This document shows, in pieces, positions 1 through 8,375 of a stretch of 64,000 nt of DNA. Numbering within the stretch: position 1 is the stretch's first letter; the number at the start of each line of letters is the position of its first letter. Both the position numbers and the translations under genes were made by a program. Below the pieces are notes generated by a model. That model searched no databases. It was not told the origin of the DNA and was given only the letters and a program-made list of their open reading frames with translations. The stretch comes from Microbacterium sp. Nx66 (GTDB lineage Bacteria > Actinomycetota > Actinomycetes > Actinomycetales > Microbacteriaceae), in the NCBI RefSeq assembly GCF_904066215.1, contig NZ_LR880474.1:682001-746000 (forward strand). Reading direction: 5' to 3'.

Positions 1-324
1 GGCATCCTCGCCGTGACCGCCGACATCGATCCGGATGCCCCGGAGGGGACGCCGCTGACCTACCTGCACGGGGTGGCCGTGCGCGACGACACCGCGGTTC
101 CGGACGAGCTCGACACCCTGCGCGTGGCGGAGGGCACGTGGGTCGTGTTCGGCGCGAGCGGCCCGTTTCCGGAGACTCTGCAGAATCTGTGGGCGGCGAC
201 GGCGACCGAGTGGTTCCCGTCGAACCCGTGGCGGCTGCGACCCGGGCCCTCGATCGTCCGCTACCGGGAGTTCACCGGCGACACGGCCTCCTGTGAGCTC
301 TGGCTCCCCGTCGAGCAGAGCTGA
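1..324 (+). CDS. GyrI-like effector-binding domain protein, C-terminal part
   Basis: The reading frame is open at the left edge, so only the last 107 or so residues are present. The visible part resembles the C-terminal effector-binding (GyrI-like) domain that follows the DNA-binding domain in many AraC- and MerR-type regulators: it has the pattern VVFGASGPFPETLQNLW, then a WFPSNPWRLRPGPSI segment and an ending rich in acidic residues and aromatics. Such domains bind small amphipathic ligands. It most likely belongs to a regulator whose helix-turn-helix lies upstream of the window. The next gene downstream carries the same fold class. The missing N-terminus prevents a firmer call. Confidence 0.6.
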   Translation, partial: GILAVTADIDPDAPEGTPLTYLHGVAVRDDTAVPDELDTLRVAEGTWVVFGASGPFPETLQNLWAATATEWFPSNPWRLRPGPSIVRYREFTGDTASCELWLPVEQS

Positions 325-412
325 CCGTGGATCGGGTCGGGCCCGTGGGGCTCGACCCGATGTCGGTGCCCTGGGGCACACTGACCGCACGACGACGAAG
401 CGGGGGCAGGCC

Positions 413-1048
413 ATGACGGCGACCGATCCGAAGAAGACGCTCGATGCGTACCAGGCGAAACGGGGGACCTTCCGGATCCTCGAGGTGCCGCCACTGACCT
501 ATCTGATGGTCGACGGCGCCGGCGATCCGAACACCGCGCCGGCGTTCTTCGACGCGGTCGCGGCCCTCTACCCGCTGGCGTACACGCTCAAGTTCGCCAG
601 CCGTGCCGAGCTCGGCGTCGATCAGGTCGTGATGCCCCTGGAAGGCCTGTGGCACGCGCCGGACATGGCGTCCTTCACCACCCGACGCGACAAGTCGACC
701 TGGCTCTGGACGCTGATGATCATGGTCGGCGACCACGTCACTCCCGTCCTCTTCGACCGTGCCGTCGAGACGGTCGCGGCGAAGAGCGCGAAGAAGGGGG
801 AGGAGCTCCCGGCGCTGGCCGCGGTCCGGCGGGGGGTGCTAGCCGAGGGGCTGTGCGTGCAGACGCTGCACGTCGGACCGTTCGACGATGAGGGCCCCGT
901 GCTGGAGGAGCTGCACGAGCGGTTCGTCCCGGAGAACGGGTTGCGGATGCGCGGTCGGCACCACGAGATCTATCTCAGTGACCGTCGCCGGACGGCCCCG
1001 GAGAAGCTGCGTACCATCCTGCGGCAGCCGGTGGAGCGGATCACCTGA
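413..1048 (+). CDS. GyrI-like domain protein (stand-alone)
   Basis: A 211-residue protein starting at the ATG after a GGGGGCAGG ribosome site; the frame stays open upstream but that part is not protein-like. The N-terminal YQAKRGTFRILEVPPLTYLMV leads into MVDGAGDPN, and the C-terminal half has LHVGPFDDEGPVLEELH, both typical of stand-alone GyrI-like small-molecule-binding proteins (COG4832 type). These have no DNA-binding domain; some relatives act as hydrolases of cyclopropanyl esters or as drug-binding proteins. The substrate cannot be read here. It follows another GyrI-like domain at the left edge of the window, so the two may share a ligand class. Confidence 0.75.
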   Translation: MTATDPKKTLDAYQAKRGTFRILEVPPLTYLMVDGAGDPNTAPAFFDAVAALYPLAYTLKFASRAELGVDQVVMPLEGLWHAPDMASFTTRRDKSTWLWTLMIMVGDHVTPVLFDRAVETVAAKSAKKGEELPALAAVRRGVLAEGLCVQTLHVGPFDDEGPVLEELHERFVPENGLRMRGRHHEIYLSDRRRTAPEKLRTILRQPVERIT

Positions 1049-1118
1049 GCGCTTCCGCACCGCGCGTCCGGAAAGCAACCCCCTGATTCCGACCGCCCGC
1101 GGCGGATACTCTTCGAGC

Positions 1119-1922
1119 ATGAGCACCGTCAAGCATGCGGCGCGCGTGGCGAAGGACTCCACCGCGTTCCGGCGGACCGCCCGCGCGGGTTTCGTCGTCC
1201 TCGGCGTCATCCACATCATCATCGGCGCGATCGCCATCACGATCGCCGCGGGTGGGTCGGGTGACGCCGACCAGGACGGCGCGATGGAGCAGGTGCGCAA
1301 CAACCCGGTCGGGGGACTGCTGCTGCTCGCGATCGCCGTGGGCCTCCTCGCGCTCGCCGTGTGGCAGGTGGCGAGCGGGTTCCTCGCCGCCGACCCCGCC
1401 GAGACGAAGAAGTGGGGCAAGCGTCTCAAGCTCTTCGGCATCTCCGGCACGTACCTCGTGATCGCCGGACTGGCGCTCATCTACGCCGTGGGCGGCCGGG
1501 CGGAGTCCTCCGACGCCTCGAAGACCCTGAGCCAGGTGGTCCTGTCCGCGCCCGGCGGGGTGGCGCTGCTCGTGGTGATCGGTCTCAGCGTCATCGGTGT
1601 CGGCATCGGCTTCATCGTCGGCGGGGTCATGCGCTCGTTCCGCAAGCTCATCGACGTGCCGACCGGAGCCGCCCGAGCCGGAGTGATGGCCCTCGGCATC
1701 GTGGGCTACGTCGGCAAGGGCATCGCGGTGGGAGTCACCGGCGTGCTGTTCGTGGTGGCCGCTGTGACGCAGGATCCGGAGCGCGCCGCGGGGCTCGACG
1801 CCGCCCTGCACAGTCTCCTCACCCTGCCGTTCGGCCGCCTCATCCTCGGGGCGGTCGGCGTCGGCTTCGCGCTGTACGGCGCCTTCTGCATCGTGCGGGC
1901 CCGTCTCGCCCGCATGTCGTAG
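1119..1922 (+). CDS. DUF1206 family membrane protein
   Basis: A 267-residue integral membrane protein starting at ATG 1119. Hydrophobic segments occur in about six places, arranged as three repeats of two helices, as in the DUF1206 family. Conserved features include the first-repeat segment ARAGFVVLGVIHIIIGAIAI and a later repeat GVMALGIVGYVGKGIAVGV. The function of the family is unknown. It is monocistronic and is followed by a long imperfect inverted repeat (1932-2022). Confidence 0.85.
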   Translation: MSTVKHAARVAKDSTAFRRTARAGFVVLGVIHIIIGAIAITIAAGGSGDADQDGAMEQVRNNPVGGLLLLAIAVGLLALAVWQVASGFLAADPAETKKWGKRLKLFGISGTYLVIAGLALIYAVGGRAESSDASKTLSQVVLSAPGGVALLVVIGLSVIGVGIGFIVGGVMRSFRKLIDVPTGAARAGVMALGIVGYVGKGIAVGVTGVLFVVAAVTQDPERAAGLDAALHSLLTLPFGRLILGAVGVGFALYGAFCIVRARLARMS

Positions 1923-1931
1923 TCCTTCCGC

Positions 1932-2022
1932 CCGGGCACGACTTCGGAGATCGCCGCCGACGCGCCGCTCGGTAGTCGCACGGCCCGGGGCGTCTCGTCC
2001 CGTCTCCGAAGCTGTGCCCGCC
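1932..2022. repeat. Long imperfect palindrome, family E copy 1
   Basis: Arms at 1933-1950 (CGGGCACGACTTCGGAGA) and 2003-2020 pair at 16 of 18 positions across a 52-nt GC-rich interior. A related element lies at 13567-13655; about 33 of the first 40 positions agree, and both copies end with GTGCCC followed shortly by GGAGCCG. It fills most of the gap between the DUF1206 gene and sufS. There is no U-tract, so it is not a standard terminator. It looks like a dispersed REP/MITE-type intergenic palindrome. Confidence 0.7.
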
Positions 2023-2065
2023 CGGAGCCGGACCCGGGCCACGCGGAAGATGGGAGACTGGAACG

Positions 2066-3376
2066 ATGAGCGCTTCTCCCGGAGTCGACGTGATCACCCC
2101 GCTGACCGAGACCGAGGTGCAGCGGATCCGCGAGGACTTCCCGATCCTGCACACCCGCGTGCACGGCCACCCCCTGGCGTACCTCGACTCGGGCGCGACG
2201 TCGCAGCGTCCGGAGTCCGTGCTCGACGCCGAACGACGCTTCGCCACCACCATGAACGCGGCCGTCCACCGCGGCGCCCACACGCTCGCGGCAGAGGCGA
2301 CCGAGCTGTTCGAGGATGCCCGCAGCACGCTCGCTCGTTTCGTGGGCGCCGACGACGACGACGAGATCGTCTGGACCTCGAACGCCACCGAGGCCGTCAA
2401 TCTCGTCGCCTACTCCCTCTCCAATGCCTCGCTCGGCCGGGGCGGTGCCGCCGCTGCAGGCCTCCGGCTCCGCGAGGGGGACGAGATCGTCACCACCGAG
2501 ATGGAGCACCACGCCAACCTCATCCCCTGGCAGGAGCTCGCTGCGCGCACCGGGGCCACGCTCCGGGTCATCCCGCTCGACGACGACGGGGCCCTCCGTC
2601 TGGATGCGGCCGCGGAGCTCATCTCGGAGCGCACGAAGCTCGTGGCCTTCACCCACGTATCGAACGTGTTGGGCGTGATCAACCCCGTCGAGACCCTCGT
2701 CGCGCTGGCCAGGGAGGTCGGCGCCCTCACGCTGCTCGATGCCTGCCAGTCGGCTCCGCACCTGCCGCTGGACCTCCACGCGCTCGGGGTCGATCTCGCC
2801 GTCCTCTCCGGCCACAAGATGCTCGGCCCCACCGGCATCGGGGCGCTCTACGGCCGTCGCGAGGTCCTCACCGCGATGCCCCCGTTCCTCACCGGCGGTT
2901 CCATGATCACGACCGTCACCACGACCGAGGCCGAATACCTGCCACCGCCGCAGCGCTTCGAAGCGGGCACGCAGCGGGTGTCCCAGGCGATCGCGCTCGC
3001 CGCCGCGGTCGACTACCTCTCCGCGGTGGGGATGGATCGCATCGCCGCGCACGAGGCCGCGTTCGGGCAGCGACTCGTCGACGGGCTCGGGGCGATCGAC
3101 GGCGTGCGGGTCCTGGGCGCGGGCATCGAGCTGCCGCGCGTGGGGCTCGCAAGCTTCGACGTCGCCGGGATCCACTCGCACGACGTCGGGCAGTTCCTCG
3201 ACGACCAGGGCATCGCCGTGCGCGTCGGGCACCACTGCGCGCAGCCGCTGCACCGCCGGCTCGGTGTGACCTCGTCGACGAGGGCGAGCACCTATCTGTA
3301 CACGACAGCGTCCGAGGTGGATGCCGTCATCGAGGCGGTCGCCGGGGCGATCGCGTTCTTCGGGAGGGGCGCATGA
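2066..3376 (+). CDS. sufS: Cysteine desulfurase, SufS type
   Basis: A 436-residue PLP-dependent class V aminotransferase-fold enzyme that removes sulfur from L-cysteine as an enzyme-bound persulfide for Fe-S cluster assembly. The PLP lysine is K251 in SGHKMLGPTGIGALYG and the catalytic cysteine is C391 in RVGHHCAQPLHRR, followed by ASTYLYTT; the short loop around the cysteine is typical of group II (SufS) enzymes. It overlaps sufU by four bases (ATGA), so the pair is co-translated. SufU normally receives the persulfide sulfur. No sufBCD genes are adjacent, so this pair either supplies a remote SUF operon or is a second copy. Confidence 0.93.
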   Translation: MSASPGVDVITPLTETEVQRIREDFPILHTRVHGHPLAYLDSGATSQRPESVLDAERRFATTMNAAVHRGAHTLAAEATELFEDARSTLARFVGADDDDEIVWTSNATEAVNLVAYSLSNASLGRGGAAAAGLRLREGDEIVTTEMEHHANLIPWQELAARTGATLRVIPLDDDGALRLDAAAELISERTKLVAFTHVSNVLGVINPVETLVALAREVGALTLLDACQSAPHLPLDLHALGVDLAVLSGHKMLGPTGIGALYGRREVLTAMPPFLTGGSMITTVTTTEAEYLPPPQRFEAGTQRVSQAIALAAAVDYLSAVGMDRIAAHEAAFGQRLVDGLGAIDGVRVLGAGIELPRVGLASFDVAGIHSHDVGQFLDDQGIAVRVGHHCAQPLHRRLGVTSSTRASTYLYTTASEVDAVIEAVAGAIAFFGRGA

Positions 3377-3807
3377 GCGACCTGCAGAGCCTGTACCAGG
3401 AGCTGATCCTCGACCACTCGCGCACGCCGCACGGCTTCGGGCTTCGCGAGGAGATCGCGGCGCAGTCGCATCAGCTCAACCCGACCTGCGGCGACGAGAT
3501 CACCCTGCAGGTGCATCGCGGCGCCGACGGCGACGTGGAGGCGATCGCGTGGGAGGGGCACGGGTGCGCCATCTCCCAGGCGTCCGCCTCCCTGCTCGCC
3601 GAGCTCGCCGAAGGCCTCACCGTGGACGAGCTCGAGGTGCGCATCGCGGCCTTCCGCGAGGCGATGCGCTCCCGGGGCACGATCGAGCCGGACGAGGAGC
3701 TGCTCGGCGACGCCGCGGCCCTCGGCGGGGTCTCCCGGTATGTGGCTCGCGTGAAGTGCGCCATGCTCGCCTGGGTGGCGGCCGAGGACGCGCTCACGCG
3801 CCTCTGA
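3373..3807 (+). CDS. sufU: SUF sulfur-transfer protein SufU
   Basis: A 144-residue NifU/IscU-like protein. The three conserved cysteines are C39 (NPTCGDE), C65 (GHGCAISQAS) and C129 (VKCAML), and the family zinc-ligand aspartate follows C39. The extra segment between the second and third cysteine distinguishes SufU from IscU. In Gram-positive bacteria SufU is a zinc-dependent sulfurtransferase partner of SufS, accepting its persulfide. The start overlaps the sufS stop codon, indicating translational coupling. Confidence 0.93.
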   Translation: MSDLQSLYQELILDHSRTPHGFGLREEIAAQSHQLNPTCGDEITLQVHRGADGDVEAIAWEGHGCAISQASASLLAELAEGLTVDELEVRIAAFREAMRSRGTIEPDEELLGDAAALGGVSRYVARVKCAMLAWVAAEDALTRL

Positions 3808-3866
3808 CCTCGTCCGCTCCTGTCTCGGACCGGGAATAGCATCGGGCGGCAGACGTTGGCCCGAGC

Positions 3867-4508
3867 ATGACAACTCTCGGAATCATCGGAGCAGGCAACA
3901 TCGGCAGCCAGGTCGCCCGAGTGGCGGTGGCCAACGGCTATGACGTCGTGATCGCGAACTCGCGAGGGCCGGAGACCTTGGCCGACCTCGTCGCAGAGCT
4001 CGGGCCGCACGCGAAGGCGGCGACGGCGGAGGAAGCGGCCGCCGCGGCGGACGCGGCCGTGGTGACGGTGCCGCTGCACGCGATCGATCAGCTTCCCGCC
4101 GCACAGCTCGCCGGGAAGATCGTGCTCGACACGAACAACTACTACTTCGAGCGCGACGGGCACATCGAGGCCCTCGACAAGGGCGAGACCACCACGTCCG
4201 AGCTCGTGCAGGCGCAGCTTCCGGAGTCGAGGATCGCCAAGGCGTTCAACCACATCTACGCCGCGGACATCACGACCGACGGGACTCCGGCCGGTACGCC
4301 GAACCGTCGGGCGCTGGCCACCGCGGGTGATGACGCCGAGGCTGTGGCCTTCGTGACCCGCTTCTACGACGAGGCCGGCTTCGACACGGTCAACGTCGGC
4401 CCGCTCAGCGAGTCGTGGCGGGTCGAGCGCGACCGTCCGGCGTACGTCGTCCGGCAGAACGCGGAAGAGCTGACCGCGAACGTCGCGCGGGCGAACCGTC
4501 TGCCCTGA
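3867..4508 (+). CDS. NADP-binding oxidoreductase, F420-dependent NADP reductase-like (COG2085)
   Basis: A 213-residue Rossmann-fold protein. The N-terminal glycine motif is GIIGAGNIGSQVA, followed by a basic NADPH-type loop ANSRGPETL at the end of the second strand. A central LDTNNYY segment and KAFNHI are typical of the COG2085 family, which includes F420:NADP+ oxidoreductase and bacterial proteins of unknown substrate. Whether this one uses F420 cannot be decided from sequence. It stands alone between sufU and a GntR regulator. Confidence 0.75.
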   Translation: MTTLGIIGAGNIGSQVARVAVANGYDVVIANSRGPETLADLVAELGPHAKAATAEEAAAAADAAVVTVPLHAIDQLPAAQLAGKIVLDTNNYYFERDGHIEALDKGETTTSELVQAQLPESRIAKAFNHIYAADITTDGTPAGTPNRRALATAGDDAEAVAFVTRFYDEAGFDTVNVGPLSESWRVERDRPAYVVRQNAEELTANVARANRLP

Positions 4509-4577
4509 GTCGGCTCGCGCCTCCGGTCTGGGATACCAAACTTGGCCAATCCCGGGCCGGGGTGCGAGAATGCCCGG

Positions 4578-5237
4578 ATGGCGGGGGCTGTGGGGGTAGG
4601 CGGGGAACTCGAGTCGGTCAGGGTCACGAGGATCCTCCGAGACGACATCGTGCTCGGGCGACGCCCTCCGGGATCGCGTCTCGTGGAACGGGACATCGCC
4701 GCCGAGCTGCAGGTGTCGCGTCTCCCGGTGCGGGAGGCGATCAGGACCCTGGTCGCGGAGGGCGTGGTGGTCGCACGACCGCGGACGTGGGCGGTCGTGC
4801 GGGAGTTCACCCATGACGACATCCGCAACTTCGCCGAGGTGCGGGAGGCGATCGAGACCCTCATCTTCGTCTTCGCGGCCGAGCGGCATGACGCCGCCGG
4901 GCTCGCACGCCTGCGGGATGCCTATGAGCGCGAGGCTGCGGCGGCGCGGGCAGGAGACGCCGAGACCGCGCGCACAGCGGCGGCGGAGTTCCACGAGATC
5001 GCCGTCGATCTGGCGGGCAACGAGATGCTGGGCGAGCTCATCGCGGTGTTCCTGACCCGCCTGCGGTGGCTGTTCGGACAACACGACGATCTGGCGGCGA
5101 TGGCGGACGAGCACCGCGTCATCCTCGAGGCCGTCGCCGCGCGGGACGTCGAGGCGGTGCGCCGGATGGTCCCCGCTCACCTGGCCAGCGGACATTCGGC
5201 AGCCGAACGACGGCTGGCGCAGACCGTGACCGGCTGA
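4578..5237 (+). CDS. GntR family regulator, FCD type
   Basis: A 219-residue regulator with an N-terminal winged helix (about residues 10-75; VSRLPVREAIRTLVAEGVV is the recognition region) and an all-helical FCD ligand-binding domain containing the metal-ligand histidines in EFHEIA, DEHRVILEAV and AHLASGH. ATG 4578 is preferred to an upstream in-frame start because the helix-turn-helix begins just after it. Just upstream, 4540-4556 contains the dyad CCAAACTTGG inside a GGGA/TCCC frame, which could be its own operator. Its target is not evident; the neighbouring COG2085 gene ends 70 bases upstream. Confidence 0.85.
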   Translation: MAGAVGVGGELESVRVTRILRDDIVLGRRPPGSRLVERDIAAELQVSRLPVREAIRTLVAEGVVVARPRTWAVVREFTHDDIRNFAEVREAIETLIFVFAAERHDAAGLARLRDAYEREAAAARAGDAETARTAAAEFHEIAVDLAGNEMLGELIAVFLTRLRWLFGQHDDLAAMADEHRVILEAVAARDVEAVRRMVPAHLASGHSAAERRLAQTVTG

Positions 5238-5337
5238 GCGCGTCCGTCTGCGAAGACACCCCACCGCGCGGAAGGCCGGTTGTATCCTTGTCCGGTCGGA
5301 GTCGGTCCGGTCTGTTCGCGCTGTCCTGGGGAGCGAG

Positions 5338-5583
5338 ATGCGAAATCTTGCTGTCGTCGTCGGGGGAATCCTCCTGCTCGGCGGTGCTGCGCTCCTCGTC
5401 ATGGCCGACCAGGAGCGTGCCGCGGACGTCGCCGCTGTGAAGGCCGAGATCGCTCGGATCGAGGACGTGCTCGACGAGTCGCAGACGGAGAACCTCGCCC
5501 TCGCGGAGCGTCTCACCGAACTCCGGTCCCGTATCGCTGAGCAGGACGCCGATCTCTCGGACACGACGGGCTTCCTGCCGTGA
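5338..5583 (+). CDS. Small membrane-anchored coiled-coil protein
   Basis: An 81-residue protein with an N-terminal hydrophobic segment (about residues 4-23, LAVVVGGILLLGGAALLVMA) followed by a charged helical region rich in E, A, L and R with heptad character. This suggests a membrane-anchored or periplasm-facing coiled coil. Its stop codon overlaps the start of the next gene, which also begins with a hydrophobic anchor and a coiled coil, so the two probably act together. No known family was recognised. Confidence 0.65.
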   Translation: MRNLAVVVGGILLLGGAALLVMADQERAADVAAVKAEIARIEDVLDESQTENLALAERLTELRSRIAEQDADLSDTTGFLP

Positions 5584-6443
5584 TGCGCCGGAAACTGGCG
5601 GTGACGGTGTCGGTGGCCGTGCTCCTCGCGGCGGCCGTCGTCGCCCGGGCCGACGCGCTGGACCACGAGCGGGCGGAGGCGTTGGCGCAGCTCTCCGTTC
5701 TGGCCGACCGATCGCACGACGCCGCGCAGCGCACCGACCACCTGTCCGGCGCCGTCGCGCAGGCCGAGCAGGACACCGCGGATCGGGCCGCCGTGCTGGC
5801 CGTGCGTCCCGCGTTCCTCGAAGAGCTCTCGACGCTCGCGGCCGTCCTCCGTGGTGCGGACGGCAAGGTCGACACCGCGGCGCATCTCGCGTCCGCCCGG
5901 TCGGCTCAGGAGACGGTGCGCGCCGAGCGCCACGATCCCGACACCGTGGTCGCGGCGACCGCGACGGTCGAGGCGCTCACGCAGAAGGTCGGCACCGAGG
6001 TCGCAGGGTGGCAGGCATCGCAGAGCGCCGGTCCCGGCGGGCCCGTGTGGACGTCGAGCGGGCCGGACGGCTATGCGCGGGTGCGCGCGGCCCTCGACCG
6101 GGTGGGCGGCGGGGGCGTCGGGCTGTACGAGTCGTCGTCGTGTGCGGGCGGCACATCGCCGGCCTGCGCCAACAGCAACGGCTACATCAAGTACCGTGCC
6201 GACATCACCGGGTGGAGCGACGGACGCCTGAACTGGGCGATGGCGCACGAGCTCGCCCACATCCATCAGTTCCGGGTCTGGGGTGCCCTCACCTCGTCCG
6301 GCGCCTACGCGACGATGTTCGGCGGCGATCCGGAGTTCCTGGCCAACTGCATGGCCGTCGTCCGCAGCTTCCCGGGTTCGGTCGGGTGCTCCGGCGAGCA
6401 GCAGACCTGGGCCTCCGGTATCTGGGTCGGGGTCGTCCGCTAG
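5583..6443 (+). CDS. Secreted or anchored zinc metallopeptidase-like protein (HELAH motif)
   Basis: A 286-residue protein starting at ATG 5583 (a GTG lies one codon earlier). Residues 1-23 form a signal or anchor segment. Residues about 25-145 are predicted helical and charged. The C-terminal domain (about 155-286) has H222-E-L-A-H226 followed 24 residues later by E251 in DPEFLAN, the spacing expected of a gluzincin-type zinc site. Four cysteines in the domain could form disulfides outside the cell. No named peptidase family was recognised, so activity is inferred from the motif only. It is translationally coupled to the small coiled-coil gene upstream. Confidence 0.6.
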   Translation: MRRKLAVTVSVAVLLAAAVVARADALDHERAEALAQLSVLADRSHDAAQRTDHLSGAVAQAEQDTADRAAVLAVRPAFLEELSTLAAVLRGADGKVDTAAHLASARSAQETVRAERHDPDTVVAATATVEALTQKVGTEVAGWQASQSAGPGGPVWTSSGPDGYARVRAALDRVGGGGVGLYESSSCAGGTSPACANSNGYIKYRADITGWSDGRLNWAMAHELAHIHQFRVWGALTSSGAYATMFGGDPEFLANCMAVVRSFPGSVGCSGEQQTWASGIWVGVVR

Positions 6444-6556
6444 CCCCGGCCCGACACGGGCTTCGATGTCGGAGGTGTGCGGCATGCTGATCCAGAGCCA
6501 ATCCGGCCGAGACTGCGCGGCATCGGTACCGGTACGCTCGAGAGAAGGAGGTGCCG

Positions 6557-7141
6557 GTGGGACGGACTGCGGATGCCATCGCCGAAGGCGTCGCGATCGC
6601 GACGGCCGCTGCGCGCCTCGCCGTGAAGAATCACATCCTCATCGGCACCATCGCCGAGGACGGCGTCTTCGACCTCGACAAGTACGTCGAGGATGCCAGG
6701 GCTGCTCTCGGCGCGATGGCCGAGGAGTCGGAGGAGGCCGCGGCCACGGTCACGGCCCTGCGCAAGCGCGCCCGCGGTCGGCATTCCGACCCGGTCGGCA
6801 CCCACGACTACCGCGACCGCGATGTGCGCAATCTCCGGAGGCGGGCGAAGCAGTCGCTCGGCGTCGCGCAGCGTCTGCGCGAGATGATGGATGACCGTGC
6901 CCAGCTGGAGAGCATCGTCGAGGAGGCGCGCGCGGCGGCCTGGGCCGACGTGCGGCACAACCTCGACCGTCGACTGCGCGTCGAGGGCATGCGACCCGAT
7001 CAGGATCCCGACTACGCACGTATGCGTGAGGCGCGGATGCAGGCACTGCGGCTCGTCGACCTGCAGGCGCTCTCCTCGCAGCAGCGGGCCAGGGAGAAGC
7101 GGCGGAAGAAGCAGGAGAAGGTGGCCGCGAAGGGGGAGTGA
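6557..7141 (+). CDS. Hypothetical helical protein
   Basis: A 194-residue cytoplasmic protein. GTG 6557 is the better start because AAGGAG at 6545-6550 is then six bases away; GTG 6551 would abut the ribosome site. The sequence is almost entirely helical and charged, with a hydrophobic N-terminal stretch (AIATAAARLAVKNHILIG) and a strongly basic end (REKRRKKQEKVAAK). There are no recognisable catalytic motifs. The basic tail could contact nucleic acid or membrane. The function is unknown. Confidence 0.6.
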   Translation: MGRTADAIAEGVAIATAAARLAVKNHILIGTIAEDGVFDLDKYVEDARAALGAMAEESEEAAATVTALRKRARGRHSDPVGTHDYRDRDVRNLRRRAKQSLGVAQRLREMMDDRAQLESIVEEARAAAWADVRHNLDRRLRVEGMRPDQDPDYARMREARMQALRLVDLQALSSQQRAREKRRKKQEKVAAKGE

Positions 7142-7218
7142 GCCCTCGTTTCGCTTTCCGGTCTCGTCTGTTGTAGGCTGGTCGTCGGCCCGCTGAGCGG
7201 TAAAGCACCGCGGGTCCT

Positions 7219-7291
7219 GCGCCTCTAGCTCAATGGATAGAGCATCTGACTACGGATCAGAAGGTTGGGGGTTCGAGTCCCTCGAGGCGCA
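7219..7291 (+). tRNA. tRNA-Arg (anticodon ACG)
   Basis: The sequence folds as a complete cloverleaf: acceptor GCGCCTC (7219-7225) with GAGGCGC (7284-7290), D arm GCTC..GAGC, anticodon stem TCTGA/TCAGA with loop CTACGGA giving ACG at 7252-7254, and T arm with loop TTCGAGT. The discriminator is A7291 and CCA is not encoded. A34 would be converted to inosine to read CGU, CGC and CGA. Confidence 0.97.
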
Positions 7292-7311
7292 CACTGTGTT
7301 GAGACAGTACG

Positions 7312-7344
7312 GAAACCCCCGTCGCGGAAGCGGCGGGGGTTTTC
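7312..7344. terminator. Bidirectional Rho-independent terminator
   Basis: A 13-bp stem (7313-7325 with 7330-7342) is closed by a GGAA tetraloop, with A residues on the left flank and a TTTT run on the right. It sits between the tRNA-Arg gene and the convergent LysR gene, so it can serve both strands. Confidence 0.85.
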
Positions 7345-7368
7345 GCTGTCCGGGGGCAGGTGCCGCGG

Positions 7369-8304
7369 TCAGAGCAGGCTGGTGATAGCGGGATCGCGTT
7401 CCGCGAGGTCGGCCGCCGTCGCCATGATCGCCGACCGCATCGCGGCGACCGCGACGGCGGGCGTCACGTCGGAGCGGTGGGCGAGGCTGATCGTCCGGGA
7501 CATCGCGGGGTGGGCGAGACGCGCGGATCGCAGTGCGGGGCGTTCGTACAGCACCATCGCCGGGACCACCGCGACGCCGACGCCGCGCTCGACGAAGCGC
7601 AGCACCGCATCCATCTCCGCGCCCTCCAGCGCGAGGGTCGGGGTGAGATCGGCGGCCCGGAAGACGGCGTCCATCGCGGCGCGCAGTTCGTAGCTCTCGT
7701 CGAACTGGATGAGCGGGAGCGTGGCGAGGTGCGCCAGGCTCACGGACGAGCCGTGGGTCACCGGAGGGGCCGCCGCCGACGAGATCACCACGAGCTCCTC
7801 GGCGAGCAGCGGGACGTGCGTGAGGCTGACCCCTGCCGGCACCGGACCCTCGGACTGGGTCACGAGGGCGATGTCGACCGCGCCGACCGCGAGCTGCTCG
7901 ACGAGCAGGCGAGAGCCGCCCTCCGTGAGGTGCAGATCGATGCCGGGGTGGGTGGCATGGAACGAGCTGAGAGCTTCCGCCACGAGGCTGATGCACAGGG
8001 TGGGCGGGGCGCCGAGTCGCACCCGTCCACGGCGGAGCCCGGCGAGCTCGGCCACCTCGTCGCGGATGGCGTCGGCTTCGGCGAGCATGCGCTGCGCGCG
8101 AGGGAGGACCGTCTCCCCGGCCGCCGTCAGGGCGATGTGGCCGCGCGCGCGATGGAACAGCTCGGCGCCGAGCTCGCGTTCGAGGGTCGAGATCTGACGG
8201 CTCAGCGACGGCTGGGCGAGGTGGAGGTGCTCGGAGGCGCGGGTGAAGTGGCCGAGGCGGGCGACTTCGACGAACCCGCGGAGCTGCTCGAGGTTCATAT
8301 CCAT
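7369..8304 (-). CDS. LysR family transcriptional regulator
   Basis: A 311-residue LysR protein: N-terminal winged helix (residues 1-60, LRGFVEVARLGHFTRASEHL then LAQPSLSRQISTLERELG) and a type 2 periplasmic-binding-fold effector domain (about 90-300). A second ATG lies two codons in. It is divergent from the flavoprotein gene at 8376, with a 71-base shared control region containing a dyad of LysR-site type, so it probably regulates that gene and itself. The effector is unknown, though a dicarboxylate or amino acid would fit the neighbour. Confidence 0.9.
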   Translation of the reverse strand: MDMNLEQLRGFVEVARLGHFTRASEHLHLAQPSLSRQISTLERELGAELFHRARGHIALTAAGETVLPRAQRMLAEADAIRDEVAELAGLRRGRVRLGAPPTLCISLVAEALSSFHATHPGIDLHLTEGGSRLLVEQLAVGAVDIALVTQSEGPVPAGVSLTHVPLLAEELVVISSAAAPPVTHGSSVSLAHLATLPLIQFDESYELRAAMDAVFRAADLTPTLALEGAEMDAVLRFVERGVGVAVVPAMVLYERPALRSARLAHPAMSRTISLAHRSDVTPAVAVAAMRSAIMATAADLAERDPAITSLL

Positions 8305-8313
8305 AGCGTACCC

Positions 8314-8361
8314 GCATGGTTTCCAGACAAACTATGCATTGGAGTTATTAGGATCGCCTAA
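8314..8361. promoter_or_regulatory. Divergent control region with LysR-type dyad
   Basis: The dyad GCATGGTTT (8314-8322) / AAACTATGC (8329-8337) matches at 8 of 9 positions and contains a T-N11-A core, the usual LysR site form. A second dyad, TTAGG-ATCG-CCTAA, lies at 8348-8361 just before the flavoprotein start. The region is much more AT-rich than its surroundings. Binding is inferred. Confidence 0.55.
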
Positions 8362-8375
8362 CTAGCGTCGAGAGC

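Noticed and set aside
3471..6485. A 1004-codon open frame on the minus strand
   Set aside because: It spans sufU, the COG2085 gene, GntR and the peptidase-like gene in antisense; the product is compositionally biased and has no domain pattern.
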